Source: Thiocystis violascens
GTDB taxonomy: Bacteria > Pseudomonadota > Gammaproteobacteria > Chromatiales > Chromatiaceae
NCBI GenBank assembly: GCA_020721065.1
Contig: DYNM01000009.1
Coordinates: forward strand, 40,796 to 104,795
Direction: 5' to 3'
DNA length: 64,000 bases
The translations under genes were made by a program, and so were the position numbers. The notes below the pieces were generated by a model that was not told the origin of the DNA, ran no database searches, and saw nothing but the letters and a program-made list of their open reading frames with translations. Shown here piece after piece: positions 9,901-17,314 of the stretch (positions are counted from its first letter, which is position 1; each line of letters opens with the position of its first letter).

Positions 9901-10408
9901 GCCGACGACTGGCGCGGAGCTGACGCCGGGCACAGATGGCTTGATTTTGATCGGCGGAGTGCAGGTGATGCGCGGCTATCTCGACGCGCCGGATAAAACA
10001 GCGGCGGTGATTCACGAGCAGGGCGGCATTCGTTGGTACGCCAGCGGCGACAAGGGGCATCTGGACGCGGATGGCTTTTTGACCATCGTGGATCGCTACT
10101 CGCGCTTTGCCAAAATCGGCGGCGAGATGGTGAGTTTGAGCGCGGTGGAAGATCAGACACGGCTGGCGCTGGCGCAGCCGGAGTTAGAACTGCTGGCAGT
10201 CGCGGTGCCCGACGAGCGCAAAGGTGAGCAGATTGTGCTGTTGGTGGCGGGAGCAGCGGACGTTGACGCGCTGCGGCGGCAAGTATTGGCGGCGGGGATC
10301 AACCCGCTGCATGTGCCGGCGGTGATTCAAGCGGTGGCGGCGATTCCCAAACTCGGCAGCGGTAAAACTGATTTTGGCGCAGCGCGAGCGCTGGTGGCAG
10401 CAGAATGA
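6962..10408 (+). CDS. Acyl-[ACP]-phospholipid acyltransferase fusion: LplT-like MFS + PlsC + AMP-forming ligase
   Basis: A 1148-residue three-part inner-membrane protein. Residues ~1-400 are a 12-helix MFS transporter like LplT, the lysophospholipid flippase. Residues ~430-620 are a PlsC-type acyltransferase with NHVSWID (H452-x4-D457) and FPEGTLSRNG. The remainder is an AMP-forming acyl-ACP/CoA ligase with FSSGSEGVPKG near 794 and EGYGATETTP. In E. coli these jobs are split between LplT and Aas; here they are fused, giving uptake and re-acylation of lysophospholipids in one chain. Start 6962 is preferred because GAGCGAGGG precedes it; ATGs at 6905 and 6938 overlap the cyclase gene. It lies 11 bases after the cyclase stop. 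Confidence 0.9.
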   Translation: MGQLFRITGFLSYLVMLFLNAFVDLGHKIIIQNTLFKTYDGAAQILFTAIVNALILLPFVLLLTPSGYLSDRFPKNQVMKTSAWIAVAFTTAITLFYYIGWFWAAFAMTFLLGAQAAIYSPAKYGFIKELVGTEALAAANGWVQATTTTAILAGIFVFSILFEQQLTAAAFTTPNDIMHFIAPLGWLLVLCSLIEVTLAYRLPHRAAQHIAAFDWAAYRSGRSLRDNLRRTHAQPVIWRAIIGLALFWAISQVLLAVFPAFAKDALGVTNTIVIQGMMACAGLGIIAGSIIAGRLSRGHIATALIPVGAIGVAITLFILPTLSSVTAHTLNFFSLGVLAGFLLVPLNALMQAQAPPTQLGRILAANNFIQNNLMLAFLVLTVAAAYFNLSSLVLLLALAVIAVIGAGYSLTQLPQALVRVLIHGAISARYRLTIIGLEQLPPSGGVLLLGNHVSWIDWALLQIASPRPVRFVMERAIYQHWGWRWLLDVFGVIPISRASSRQAIRSVAEVLDAGEVVCVFPEGTLSRNGQLSDFKRGFELAAQAAQHGVIVPFYQRGLWGSRFSCASTALKRQRRVRGRREVCIAFGQPLALTTGAETVKQAVFQLSVAAWQRHVAQLPTVPEVWLATASRQRSAVTVIDSSGGTLTNRRLITAVWLFAARLRQLVPEPVIGIALPPSSAGVIVNLAALALGKTVVNLNYTAGTAALRASVAQAGIRHVITAERFLRRLEQRGIDLPAALPEVTLQRLEILRAEIGRSAALTRLVLVSVLPQWALRRVLLRPTAPTATAAILFSSGSEGVPKGIELTHRNLVANVQQTAEVLNVQDEERVLANLPLFHAFGLTVTTVLPLLEGIPLICHPDPTDVLGTAKAIARHRATLFFSTATFLRLYVRHQRVDPLMLQSLRLVIAGAERLGSAVREAFALKFYLPIYEGYGATETTPVASVNVPNALDLDNWKTQSSSRLGTVGMPLPGTCFRIVEPTTGAELTPGTDGLILIGGVQVMRGYLDAPDKTAAVIHEQGGIRWYASGDKGHLDADGFLTIVDRYSRFAKIGGEMVSLSAVEDQTRLALAQPELELLAVAVPDERKGEQIVLLVAGAADVDALRRQVLAAGINPLHVPAVIQAVAAIPKLGSGKTDFGAARALVAAE

Positions 10409-10546
10409 GATGGCGATTGCTTTATTGCCGATGCTTTGTTAAAAACTAACGGGCGGCGGCAGTGCGTTGAATTGCAGTTTATTTCAATCTGCAACGACAG
10501 CATCGCCGCCATATTTTCGTTATTCATTGCTGTTTGTTTGGAGTTT

Positions 10547-10726
10547 ATGATTATGGAAGGTAGTTCACTCGCAGCCGCAGAGTTATTACTGGTGGTTGGA
10601 TTATTGGGTTGGTTTTTTTATTCGCAGCAGGCAGCATCAAAACGCTCGGCGCAATTAAAGCAAGATGAAAAAACGACGCCACCGCCAGCTTCAGATTCAT
10701 CGCCTTCAACACGGGATCAGCACTAA
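10547..10726 (+). CDS. Small single-pass membrane protein, unknown function
   Basis: 59 residues: a short N-terminus (MIMEGSSL), one hydrophobic helix (AAAELLLVVGLLGWFFYS) and a charged, proline/serine-rich tail ending DSSPSTRDQH. GGAG lies three bases before the ATG and fixes this start over a longer reading from 10436. The stop codon is immediately followed by the ATG of the SppA-like protease, so the two are co-translated. A role as a partner or regulator of the protease is only an inference from that adjacency. Confidence 0.6.
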   Translation: MIMEGSSLAAAELLLVVGLLGWFFYSQQAASKRSAQLKQDEKTTPPPASDSSPSTRDQH

Positions 10727-11734
10727 ATGAACTGGAAGTTGTGGAATCGCGCACACCATCACCTGCCAACGCCGGATGATCCTGATTGGGATCGCGCCCT
10801 GATTAACTACATGGCGGCAGATTATCTGCGCGGGCAGCGGTCGCGGCGGCGCTGGAGTGTTGTTTTCAAATCACTGATTTTTCTATATTTCGTGGGAATT
10901 TTAGTGGCGGTTGCGGTACCGGATGTGATGGATGAGATGTCGCCGCCAGAGGCGCATGTGGCGCTGATTGAGGTGAAAGGGGTGATCGCTGCGGAGAGCG
11001 AGGCGAGCGCGGATAACGTGATTAGTGCGCTGCGGTCGGCGTTTGAAACCGATGAAGTAAAAGGCGTGATTTTGCGGATCAATAGTCCGGGTGGCAGTCC
11101 GGTGCAAGCGGGTTATATCAATGATGAAATGAAACGCTTGAAAGCGAAATATCTGAAAGAGAAAGAACGTGATTTACCTGTATATGCAGTGGCGGTTGAT
11201 TTATGCGCATCTGGTGGGTATTACATTGCAGTTGGTGCAGATGCTATTTATGTGGATAAAGCGAGTTTAATTGGTTCAATTGGAGTGCGGATTGATGGGT
11301 TTGGGGTGCAGGAATTGATGAAAAGTGTCGGCGTGGAACGGCGTTTACTGACTGCGGGTGCAAATAAAGGCATTCTTGATCCATTTTCGCCGTTGCCAGA
11401 AGAACAGCGGACGTTTATTCAAGGGGTGCTCAATACGCTGCATCAACAATTCATTGCGGAAGTGAAAAGCGGACGCGGTGATAAACTCAAAGGTGGTGAG
11501 GAAGTATTCAGCGGATTATTTTGGAGTGGACAAGAAGCGGTGGCGCTAGGATTAGCGGATGGGCTGGGCAGTTCCAGTTATGTTGCCCGCGAAGTGATTG
11601 GCACCGAGACCATCGTTGAATACACCAAAAAGCGCGATTTGTTGGATTCATTTGCGAAACGGTTGGGAGTCAATTTTAGCATTGGGCTATTGGAGCCGAT
11701 GTTGAATTGGTGGGGTGGTGCGGCGGTGCATTAA
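10727..11734 (+). CDS. S49 signal-peptide peptidase, SppA-like
   Basis: A 335-residue membrane-anchored serine/lysine protease that would degrade cleaved signal peptides or misfolded membrane proteins. It has a cytoplasmic N-tail, one TM helix at ~46-64, then a ClpP/crotonase-fold S49 domain. Catalytic Ser162 is in CASGGYY and Lys214 in GANKGILDPF; the 52-residue Ser-Lys spacing equals that of Bacillus SppA, so this is the short single-domain type rather than the double-length E. coli SppA. 'LRINSPGGSP' is the oxyanion-hole strand. It starts at the base after the stop of the small membrane protein gene. Confidence 0.9.
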   Translation: MNWKLWNRAHHHLPTPDDPDWDRALINYMAADYLRGQRSRRRWSVVFKSLIFLYFVGILVAVAVPDVMDEMSPPEAHVALIEVKGVIAAESEASADNVISALRSAFETDEVKGVILRINSPGGSPVQAGYINDEMKRLKAKYLKEKERDLPVYAVAVDLCASGGYYIAVGADAIYVDKASLIGSIGVRIDGFGVQELMKSVGVERRLLTAGANKGILDPFSPLPEEQRTFIQGVLNTLHQQFIAEVKSGRGDKLKGGEEVFSGLFWSGQEAVALGLADGLGSSSYVAREVIGTETIVEYTKKRDLLDSFAKRLGVNFSIGLLEPMLNWWGGAAVH

Positions 11735-11755
11735 AGCAATTGCGGTTGAATGCAC

Positions 11756-11769
11756 TGACAACTGATAAC
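11756..11769. repeat. Two heptamers TGACAAC TGATAAC (GTTGTCA family)
   Basis: A two-unit member of the dispersed GTTGTCA heptamer family, here reading in the opposite sense, in the gap between the SppA-like gene and the convergent UbiC-like gene. Confidence 0.5.
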
Positions 11770-11790
11770 GCAATCCAATTGCCCTCAATA

Positions 11791-12375
11791 TCATTGTTCA
11801 TACAGCGCCAGCGGAAAAGACTCGGTAATGAGAATGACCGGCTGGCGTGCCATGAAGATGCGATAAGTCCGAAATACCGCTGCCGCGCCGTCGGCAGTGC
11901 AATCCAGCCCGACATCCAACACTTCGCGGTAACTTTCCAGCCCGCTATCGCGGATCAACACGCCGATGCCGATCTCGCGGTCAATCAGGCGTTGGCGAAA
12001 ATCCAGCGGGATTTGTGCGGGACGAATCACCGAGAAGGCTTCGGCAAAGCTGCGGTTGCTATCCTGTCCGCGCAACCGTGCTTCACGGATCAAACATTGT
12101 TCGCCGCTTGAGAGCGCAAGCCATGATAAGTTTTCTTCTGCATTTTCAAAGCGTTGCGCGAGAGTATCTACCGTCACCGGCTCCCAAAAATAGGCTTCTA
12201 AAATTTTGGTGACGGTGCCATCGGTCACCAACAAGGTGCGCAAAAACGGCGGCAGCGCACTGAGCGGCTGGGGTGTGCCATCGGCAGCAGCAATGATGCC
12301 GTCGCGGACAAAGCCATCACAACGAAATGGTGGCTGACTGACAACTTGGCGGCTGCGTCCAAAATAGCGGTTCAT
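11791..12375 (-). CDS. Chorismate pyruvate-lyase-like (UbiC/DUF98 family) protein
   Basis: A 194-residue soluble protein. The signature 'LPPFLRTLLVTDGTVTKILEAYFWEPVTV' matches the UbiC/DUF98 opening, where the TDGs/tvT stretch lines the ligand pocket. It continues with 'CLIREARLRG' and a C-terminal barrel segment ending in 'YRIFMARQPVILITESFP'. UbiC makes 4-hydroxybenzoate from chorismate for ubiquinone; DUF98 members include uncharacterised proteins. No ubiA neighbour is present, so the ubiquinone role is not confirmed. Start: ATG at 12375 with GAGA nine bases before; a TTG at 12402 is possible. Confidence 0.6.
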   Translation of the reverse strand: MNRYFGRSRQVVSQPPFRCDGFVRDGIIAAADGTPQPLSALPPFLRTLLVTDGTVTKILEAYFWEPVTVDTLAQRFENAEENLSWLALSSGEQCLIREARLRGQDSNRSFAEAFSVIRPAQIPLDFRQRLIDREIGIGVLIRDSGLESYREVLDVGLDCTADGAAAVFRTYRIFMARQPVILITESFPLALYEQ

Positions 12376-12665
12376 GGGAAATTGATCTCGACGATGCGCC
12401 AATGTGCGCTGTTGCGTGGTAAAAAATACTCAGTGTGGCGAAGTGTAGACTTGAAAATGAAGCACATTTGCGTCAATCTTAACGACACCACCTTTTGCGT
12501 CACAGTGATTACATCGTTATCCATCGGCGCGTCGCTCTGTTGGGTATTTGCTACAGCACGATGAGTAGTTGTTGTGGCAGCAGACAGGTTCGGAAACACC
12601 CCCCTAATTGTGTTATACATACTGCGCCTCACGGCCAACTTTTTTCACTTTGGAGTTTTAACAAC

Positions 12666-12860
12666 ATGACCAAATTCGTCAAACTCGCTTCTTTGTCTAC
12701 TGCTGCAATTCTGAGCGTTGCTTTACTGGGCGGCTGCACCGACCAGACCGCTCGTGATACCGCGCAACAGGCGCTGGATACTGCTAACGCCGCGCAATCC
12801 TGCTGCACCTCCAGCACTGAGCGGCTGGATCGGATGTATCAGAAAATCATGGGCAAGTAA
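12666..12860 (+). CDS. Small alanine-zipper outer-membrane lipoprotein, Lpp/OprI-like
   Basis: 64 residues with a lipoprotein signal peptide and lipobox ALLGGC (lipidated C24). The mature part has an alanine-rich heptad pattern (TAQQALDTANAAQ) and ends RLDRMYQKIMGK. This matches OprI/Lpp proteins, which trimerise and are tied to peptidoglycan through a C-terminal lysine. A terminal Lys64 is present here. A C46-C47 pair in the middle is unusual for the family. GGAG precedes the start and a perfect hairpin follows the stop. The convergent neighbour is an L,D-transpeptidase, the enzyme class that makes the Lpp-peptidoglycan bond. Confidence 0.75.
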   Translation: MTKFVKLASLSTAAILSVALLGGCTDQTARDTAQQALDTANAAQSCCTSSTERLDRMYQKIMGK

Positions 12861-13789
12861 GACCCGTCGCCGGAATGATTCCGGCGTCCTATCACCTGAG
12901 GGACGCCGGTATCTTCCTTCACCGCTCGCTCCACGCTCGGCCAGTCAATCACGACCCCCTCCGCATGTTGCAGCGTTTCAGGAATGACTGAACGCGCACT
13001 TTTACGAATGCTCTTCTCGCCCAGTTGCACTTCTAAATATAGCTCATCACCGCGCCAGCCAATTTTATAGGGCTGATCAACGATGGCGACCGGCGTGTCA
13101 ATGCTGACCTGACCAAACAATTTTTCTACGCCTTCGGGATACATGCGAATGCAGCCGCCGCTGACTTCCATGCCCATGCCCCACGGCATACTGGTGCCGT
13201 GAATCAGATAATCGGGATTGCTCAAGCGCATCGCAAAACGTCCCAGCGGATTATCCGGTCCCGGCGGCACCTGCGCGGGCAAGATGTCACCACGAGCAGC
13301 ATGGGAGGCGCGGACATTCGGTCCCGGCGTCCAAATGGGGTCTTTCTTTTTCTCGATGATTTTGAAGGAACCCAGCGGCGTGCCCATCGCATCGCGCCCG
13401 ACGCTGATGGCAAAAATTTGGACTTCATTAGGGCGTTCTGGCGGGAAGTAATACAAGCGTTTTTCGGCGCGATTGATGATGATGCCAACGTGCGGCACGT
13501 TGGGGAGCACATAAAACGTCGGTACCAATACCTCAGTGCCTTCGCCGGGCACCCACATATCGGCTTTGGGATTGGCTTGCCGCATGTCGGCAAACCCCAG
13601 ATTGTTCTGCCGCGCAATATCCATCAGCGTGTCTTTGCTGCGGGCGGTGAAATAAAATGGGAATCCCACCACCGAATCACGCGGGTTATCTAGCCGAAAC
13701 GTTTCTGCCTGCGCAGGTGGGATGCCCGTCCCACTCCAACCCATGACGCTCAACAGCACGGCCAATCCAAAGTGTTTCTTCGTGCGCAT
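12839..13789 (-). CDS. L,D-transpeptidase (YkuD) with N-terminal LysM-like region, ErfK-type
   Basis: 316 residues with a cleavable signal peptide (ends PAQAET). After it comes a LysM-like stretch (FYFTARSKDTLMDIARQNN) and the YkuD catalytic domain (~100-240). The active site is H197-GT...S210-GGC213-IRM, with C213 as nucleophile. In E. coli, ErfK/YbiS/YcfS enzymes of this type attach Braun lipoprotein to diaminopimelate in peptidoglycan. Its 3' end overlaps that of the Lpp-like gene by 22 bases (tail to tail), and its last residues are encoded by the shared hairpin. The neighbour makes it a good candidate to anchor that lipoprotein. Confidence 0.88.
   Translation of the reverse strand: MRTKKHFGLAVLLSVMGWSGTGIPPAQAETFRLDNPRDSVVGFPFYFTARSKDTLMDIARQNNLGFADMRQANPKADMWVPGEGTEVLVPTFYVLPNVPHVGIIINRAEKRLYYFPPERPNEVQIFAISVGRDAMGTPLGSFKIIEKKKDPIWTPGPNVRASHAARGDILPAQVPPGPDNPLGRFAMRLSNPDYLIHGTSMPWGMGMEVSGGCIRMYPEGVEKLFGQVSIDTPVAIVDQPYKIGWRGDELYLEVQLGEKSIRKSARSVIPETLQHAEGVVIDWPSVERAVKEDTGVPQVIGRRNHSGDGSYLPMIF
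12868..12886. terminator. Hairpin between convergent lpp-like and L,D-transpeptidase genes
   Basis: Perfect palindrome CGCCGGAAT g ATTCCGGCG starting seven bases after the lipoprotein stop codon. It lies inside the 3' coding end of the transpeptidase gene. No clear U-tract follows, so it may act as an RNA-stabilising 3' hairpin rather than a full terminator. Confidence 0.45.
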
Positions 13790-13817
13790 AAGTCACTCAC
13801 AGTCTTCTTGTTATGCG

Positions 13818-13841
13818 GTGCCGCGTTTTGAGGCGCGGCAC
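13818..13841 (-). terminator. Stem-loop between NDUFA9-like gene and L,D-transpeptidase gene
   Basis: GTGCCGCG / CGCGGCAC, an 8-bp perfect stem with an 8-base loop, 14 bases past the stop of the NDUFA9-like gene on the minus strand. No U-run follows on that strand, so termination is uncertain. Confidence 0.35.
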
Positions 13842-13854
13842 GGTAGTTTTTAGA

Positions 13855-14775
13855 TCAACCCAAATAGCTCAGTTGCGCCACACCAAAGGGCGTGGGCGTT
13901 AAACCAAGCCGCGCAAAGCTGTCGTTTTCAGTACACACGTTGCCTTCTAACAACATCTGCAATTGCTCGCGGGAAATGGGGAACCAAGGATAACGATCCA
14001 GCCAGCTTGCCAACGTTTGGATCGGTAACACGGGCGCTGGGATCATCACTTTTGAGGTGCCGGACGCGGTGGCGATGGTCTGCAAAATCGCTTTCCAACT
14101 GTAGCGTTGCGGTCCGCACAAGCTGTAAGTTTGGGATTCGGTGCGAGCATCAGTCAGCGCCAGCGTGAAAGCCGCCGTCACGTCGTGAACGCTCACCGGT
14201 GCTAATTCAAATCCACCAGCGCCCAGTGGTGATAACCCCTGATAAAACAACGGCGCGGGCAGCGGACTGGCGATGATGTCGCGTTTGAGCTGGGAGCAAA
14301 ATTCCATCCGTCCCAGCGGTTCACCAAAAATCACCGAAGGGCGAAAAATCGTCCACCGCAGCGTTGAGGTTTTTAACGCCTGTTCCGCCCGATATTTGGT
14401 GCGTTGATAAGCAGTGCCGTCAGCGCGAATGCCGTTGGCGCTCATCAAAATGAACCGTTTAACGCCTGTTGCGTGCGCAGCCGCGATGGTGTCCACCACG
14501 CCCTGATATTGCAGCCCTTCAAAGGTGATTCCCTGTGCCGGGAACTCGCGCAAAATACCGATGAGATAGATCACTGCATCTGCGCCGGTGAGACAGGCGG
14601 TCAACGCCGCTTGATCTGCCGCCGTGCCGGGCACGGTTTCGCAGTCTGCCAACCGTTCAATTTTATCGTGACTGCCCGGGCGCACCAGTAAGCGCGGAGT
14701 GTGTCCAGCATCTAACAGATGGCGCACGAGATGCGCACCGACAAAGCCGGTACCGCCGATGATTGCAACTTTCAT
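13855..14775 (-). CDS. NAD(P)-binding epimerase-like protein, complex I NDUFA9 family
   Basis: 306 residues of the atypical short-chain dehydrogenase fold. The nucleotide-binding motif GGTGFVG lies at the N-terminus (MKVAIIGGTGFVGAHLVRHL), followed by 'DAVIYLIGILRE' and 'FRPSVIFGE'. The YxxxK-like stretch is 'YQRTKYRAEQ'. The IYLIGI and FRPS(V)IFG patterns are typical of bacterial NDUFA9-type proteins related to an accessory subunit of respiratory complex I. These proteins bind NADPH but often lack clear catalysis. The start is set at the Met directly before the Rossmann strand. Confidence 0.75.
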   Translation of the reverse strand: MKVAIIGGTGFVGAHLVRHLLDAGHTPRLLVRPGSHDKIERLADCETVPGTAADQAALTACLTGADAVIYLIGILREFPAQGITFEGLQYQGVVDTIAAAHATGVKRFILMSANGIRADGTAYQRTKYRAEQALKTSTLRWTIFRPSVIFGEPLGRMEFCSQLKRDIIASPLPAPLFYQGLSPLGAGGFELAPVSVHDVTAAFTLALTDARTESQTYSLCGPQRYSWKAILQTIATASGTSKVMIPAPVLPIQTLASWLDRYPWFPISREQLQMLLEGNVCTENDSFARLGLTPTPFGVAQLSYLG

Positions 14776-14867
14776 GGCATCAATCCTGAACATTGAAGGA
14801 ATCGAGGTAAAAACAGACAGTGGGAGCCGGCAGTGGTGCAGTCAAGTTCAAATAACAGAAGCGGCGT

Positions 14868-15230
14868 TTAGTAATTGGCATTGGCATGGTGGGTGGCGCA
14901 AGCAACCGCTGGCGTAGTGACCAATGACGGCAAGCTGTGGCGACGGGAGCGACGGACGTTGCGGCGGGCGGCAATAAAGACATCGGTGATCGCTTCAGCA
15001 GCCGTTTTACGCGCTTCGCGGACGATAATTTGGCAACTGGGAGGGAGGCGAGTGGTCAATTCACAGCGCACGCGATGACCGTGCAGCGGATCGAATTCTT
15101 CTTGAATAGTGACTTGAATTTCAAGATGTCCGGTGGGAAAACGAGCGGCGAGGGTTTCGGCTTCAGTTTCAATGTGACGACGAATATCAGCATCCAATGC
15201 GAGGGTATCCCCGCCAATCTTCATACGCAT
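14868..15230 (-). CDS. HPF/RaiA-like ribosome-associated protein
   Basis: 120 residues. An N-terminal segment ('DADIRRHIETEAETLAARFPTGHLEIQVTIQEEFD') and 'RVRCELTTRLPPSCQIIVREARKTAAEAITDVFIAARRNVRR' fit the beta-alpha-beta-beta-beta-alpha fold of the sigma-54 modulation/HPF family, which binds the small ribosomal subunit in stationary phase. The basic helix end (RRNVRRSRRHS) is consistent with rRNA contact. It has no rpoN neighbour, and the C-terminal tail is unlike classical HPF, so function is a family-level guess. GGAG nine bases before the ATG supports this start. Confidence 0.55.
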   Translation of the reverse strand: MRMKIGGDTLALDADIRRHIETEAETLAARFPTGHLEIQVTIQEEFDPLHGHRVRCELTTRLPPSCQIIVREARKTAAEAITDVFIAARRNVRRSRRHSLPSLVTTPAVACATHHANANY

Positions 15231-15408
15231 AAATCAAATTCTCCAAAAGATTGACCGGACAACGACCGCGTGAGGACGCGCCGGACGAACCGAAATACAG
15301 CTTAAAGTGAAGGGGTCAAGAAAGGTGCGGGGAAAAAGCGGTGGGACAACGGTGCGAATCATGGCGACGGGACGCGAGAAAAGCAAGAACGGCGGCGCGG
15401 TCATCGCC

Positions 15409-15963
15409 TCACTCGAATAAATTTTGCAATGCACGTTGGAAATGCCGATATGCCTCCCAACCATCCCGATCCATCACTTGATCAATGACCCAACGATTTT
15501 CTGGTAGATCACCCATGAGCGTTTGAATTTCAAATCCGAGCTGGCGCAATAACGCATAACTCGGCCCTTCCTCCGTCCATTGATAGGCCGCGTATTCATC
15601 AGCACGAGTATTAAGACGCGCAATAAACGGCGTCCCATAATCGCCCGCACCCAATAAATCTTGGCTATTATCTTGCACATGTGCAAAGACCTTTTTTGCA
15701 AATGCCAACATTAACGTGCGGCGCTCTTCATCAATGAGCCACTTGTGCGTTAAACGATCCGCAGCTTGCAATAAAAAAATCAAATACTCCTGAATCACCA
15801 ATAACCGCTGTTCATCGCTGGCATAAACAAAGCGTTCACAATGTAAATTAATTGCTTTCTCCAGCGCCAATCGCCACGCAATAAATGCCAACGCACTCGC
15901 AATCTCTGGCAATGAGCGTTCTCGCGTCTCATCTTGCCAATGACTTTTAATTCGCAGCGCCAT
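15409..15963 (-). CDS. Conserved-looking hypothetical protein
   Basis: 184 residues, no signal peptide or TM segment, mostly alpha-helical by composition, with an aromatic- and acid-rich C-terminus (RDGWEAYRHFQRALQNLFE). I do not recognise the family. The start has a good ribosome site (GAGGATGAAAG before the ATG). It lies between gltA and the HPF-like gene on the same strand. The 178-base gap on its left holds no supported gene. Confidence 0.5.
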   Translation of the reverse strand: MALRIKSHWQDETRERSLPEIASALAFIAWRLALEKAINLHCERFVYASDEQRLLVIQEYLIFLLQAADRLTHKWLIDEERRTLMLAFAKKVFAHVQDNSQDLLGAGDYGTPFIARLNTRADEYAAYQWTEEGPSYALLRQLGFEIQTLMGDLPENRWVIDQVMDRDGWEAYRHFQRALQNLFE

Positions 15964-16024
15964 CTTTCATCCTCATTGATTCAATAAGACATCGACCGCT
16001 GTCGATGTCTTCATTGTCAAACAA

Positions 16025-17311
16025 TTAGCGCCCATCTCGCGGCACATGATCAGTAATACCCGCACCGGTATAAATTTGGCGCGGACGCGCAATTTTACTC
16101 CCCGTCGTGCAAGATTGTTCCCACCAATGCGCAATCCAACCCGGCAGCCGTCCAATTGAAAATAACACGGTAAACATATTGGTTGGAATGCCGACCGCCC
16201 GCATAATAATCCCGCTGTAAAAATCAACATTCGGATACAGTTTGCGCTCGACAAAATAAGGGTCTTCGAGTGCGATCTCTTCCAATCTGCGGGCAATATC
16301 AAGCAGCGGATCATTAAAGCCCAGCGTCGGCAATAACCGCTCGGCAACGGTTGCCAACATTCGCGCTCGCGGATCAAAGTTTTTATACACGCGGTGCCCA
16401 AAACCCATTAAACGCACCTTGCTATCTTTATCTTTTGCCATCCGCACATATTCCTCCGGGCTAATGTGCCCGCGATGAATACGATCCAACATTTCCAATA
16501 CCGCAACATTGGCACCGCCGTGTAATGGTCCCCACAACGCGCACACTCCCGCCGCACAAGCTGCGAATAGATTCGCTTGACTAGAACCCACCATGCGCAC
16601 AGTTGAGGTTGAGCAATTCTGCTCGTGATCCGCGTGTAATAACAACACCAAGTTAATTGCATCACGCACCACCGGCTCACAAAAATGCTCGGCATAGGGT
16701 TGTGAAAATAGCATGTGCAAAAAGTTCGGCACATAACGCAATGCCGGATCAGGATAGATATAGGGTTGCCCAATTGAATGCCGATACGCATACGCGGCAA
16801 TGGTACGCACCTTACTGATTAAACCAGCGGCAGCAACCCGAAAATGCTCTTCATCTTCTAATTCAAAACATTCGGGATGAAAACAAGATAAGGCGTTAAT
16901 CATCGCCGATAAAATCGCCATCGGCGGTGCCGAGCGCGGGAAGCCTTCAAAATGATGCTTCATGCTTTCATCAAGGTTTGCAGAAGCAGTTAAATCGGCT
17001 GAAAAAGCGCGATATTCCTGTTCACTTGGCAAGTGACCAAAAATTAACAGCCACGCCACTTCCACAAAATTCGGGTTCTGCTCGAATTGCTCAATGGGGA
17101 TTCCGCGATAGCGCAAAATACCTTTTTCACCATCAATAAAGGTAATCGCACTTTGACAACTGCCGGTATTGCCATAGCCGGGATCAAGCGTGATATAACC
17201 GGTGCGGGCGCGTAAATCTTGAATATCAATTGCGCGTTCGCCTTCCGTGCCTTCACAAATAGGAAATTGGAAAGATTGCTCACCAATGACTAAGGTTGCT
17301 TCATTAACCAT
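16025..17311 (-). CDS. gltA: Citrate synthase (type II)
   Basis: 428 residues, the hexameric gram-negative type. It condenses oxaloacetate and acetyl-CoA in the TCA cycle. Visible motifs: 'GYGNTGSCQSAITFIDGEKGILRYRGIPIEQ', catalytic histidines in HADHEQNCSTSTVR and GFGHRVYKNFDPRA, 'GPLHGGANVAVLEML', and the C-terminal catalytic Asp region 'YPNVDFYSGIIMRAVGIP'. The last ~20 residues (GAGITDHVPRDGR) depart from the more usual RPRQxYxG ending only slightly. It starts three bases after the stop of the upstream aldolase gene, with GAGGG as ribosome site, so the two are one operon. Confidence 0.95.
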   Translation of the reverse strand: MVNEATLVIGEQSFQFPICEGTEGERAIDIQDLRARTGYITLDPGYGNTGSCQSAITFIDGEKGILRYRGIPIEQFEQNPNFVEVAWLLIFGHLPSEQEYRAFSADLTASANLDESMKHHFEGFPRSAPPMAILSAMINALSCFHPECFELEDEEHFRVAAAGLISKVRTIAAYAYRHSIGQPYIYPDPALRYVPNFLHMLFSQPYAEHFCEPVVRDAINLVLLLHADHEQNCSTSTVRMVGSSQANLFAACAAGVCALWGPLHGGANVAVLEMLDRIHRGHISPEEYVRMAKDKDSKVRLMGFGHRVYKNFDPRARMLATVAERLLPTLGFNDPLLDIARRLEEIALEDPYFVERKLYPNVDFYSGIIMRAVGIPTNMFTVLFSIGRLPGWIAHWWEQSCTTGSKIARPRQIYTGAGITDHVPRDGR

Positions 17312-17314
17312 TCA

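Noticed and set aside
15234..15464. 76-codon minus-strand frame between the HPF-like and hypothetical genes
   Set aside because: No ribosome site, Arg/Pro-rich composition typical of chance frames, and partial overlap with the gene at 15409.
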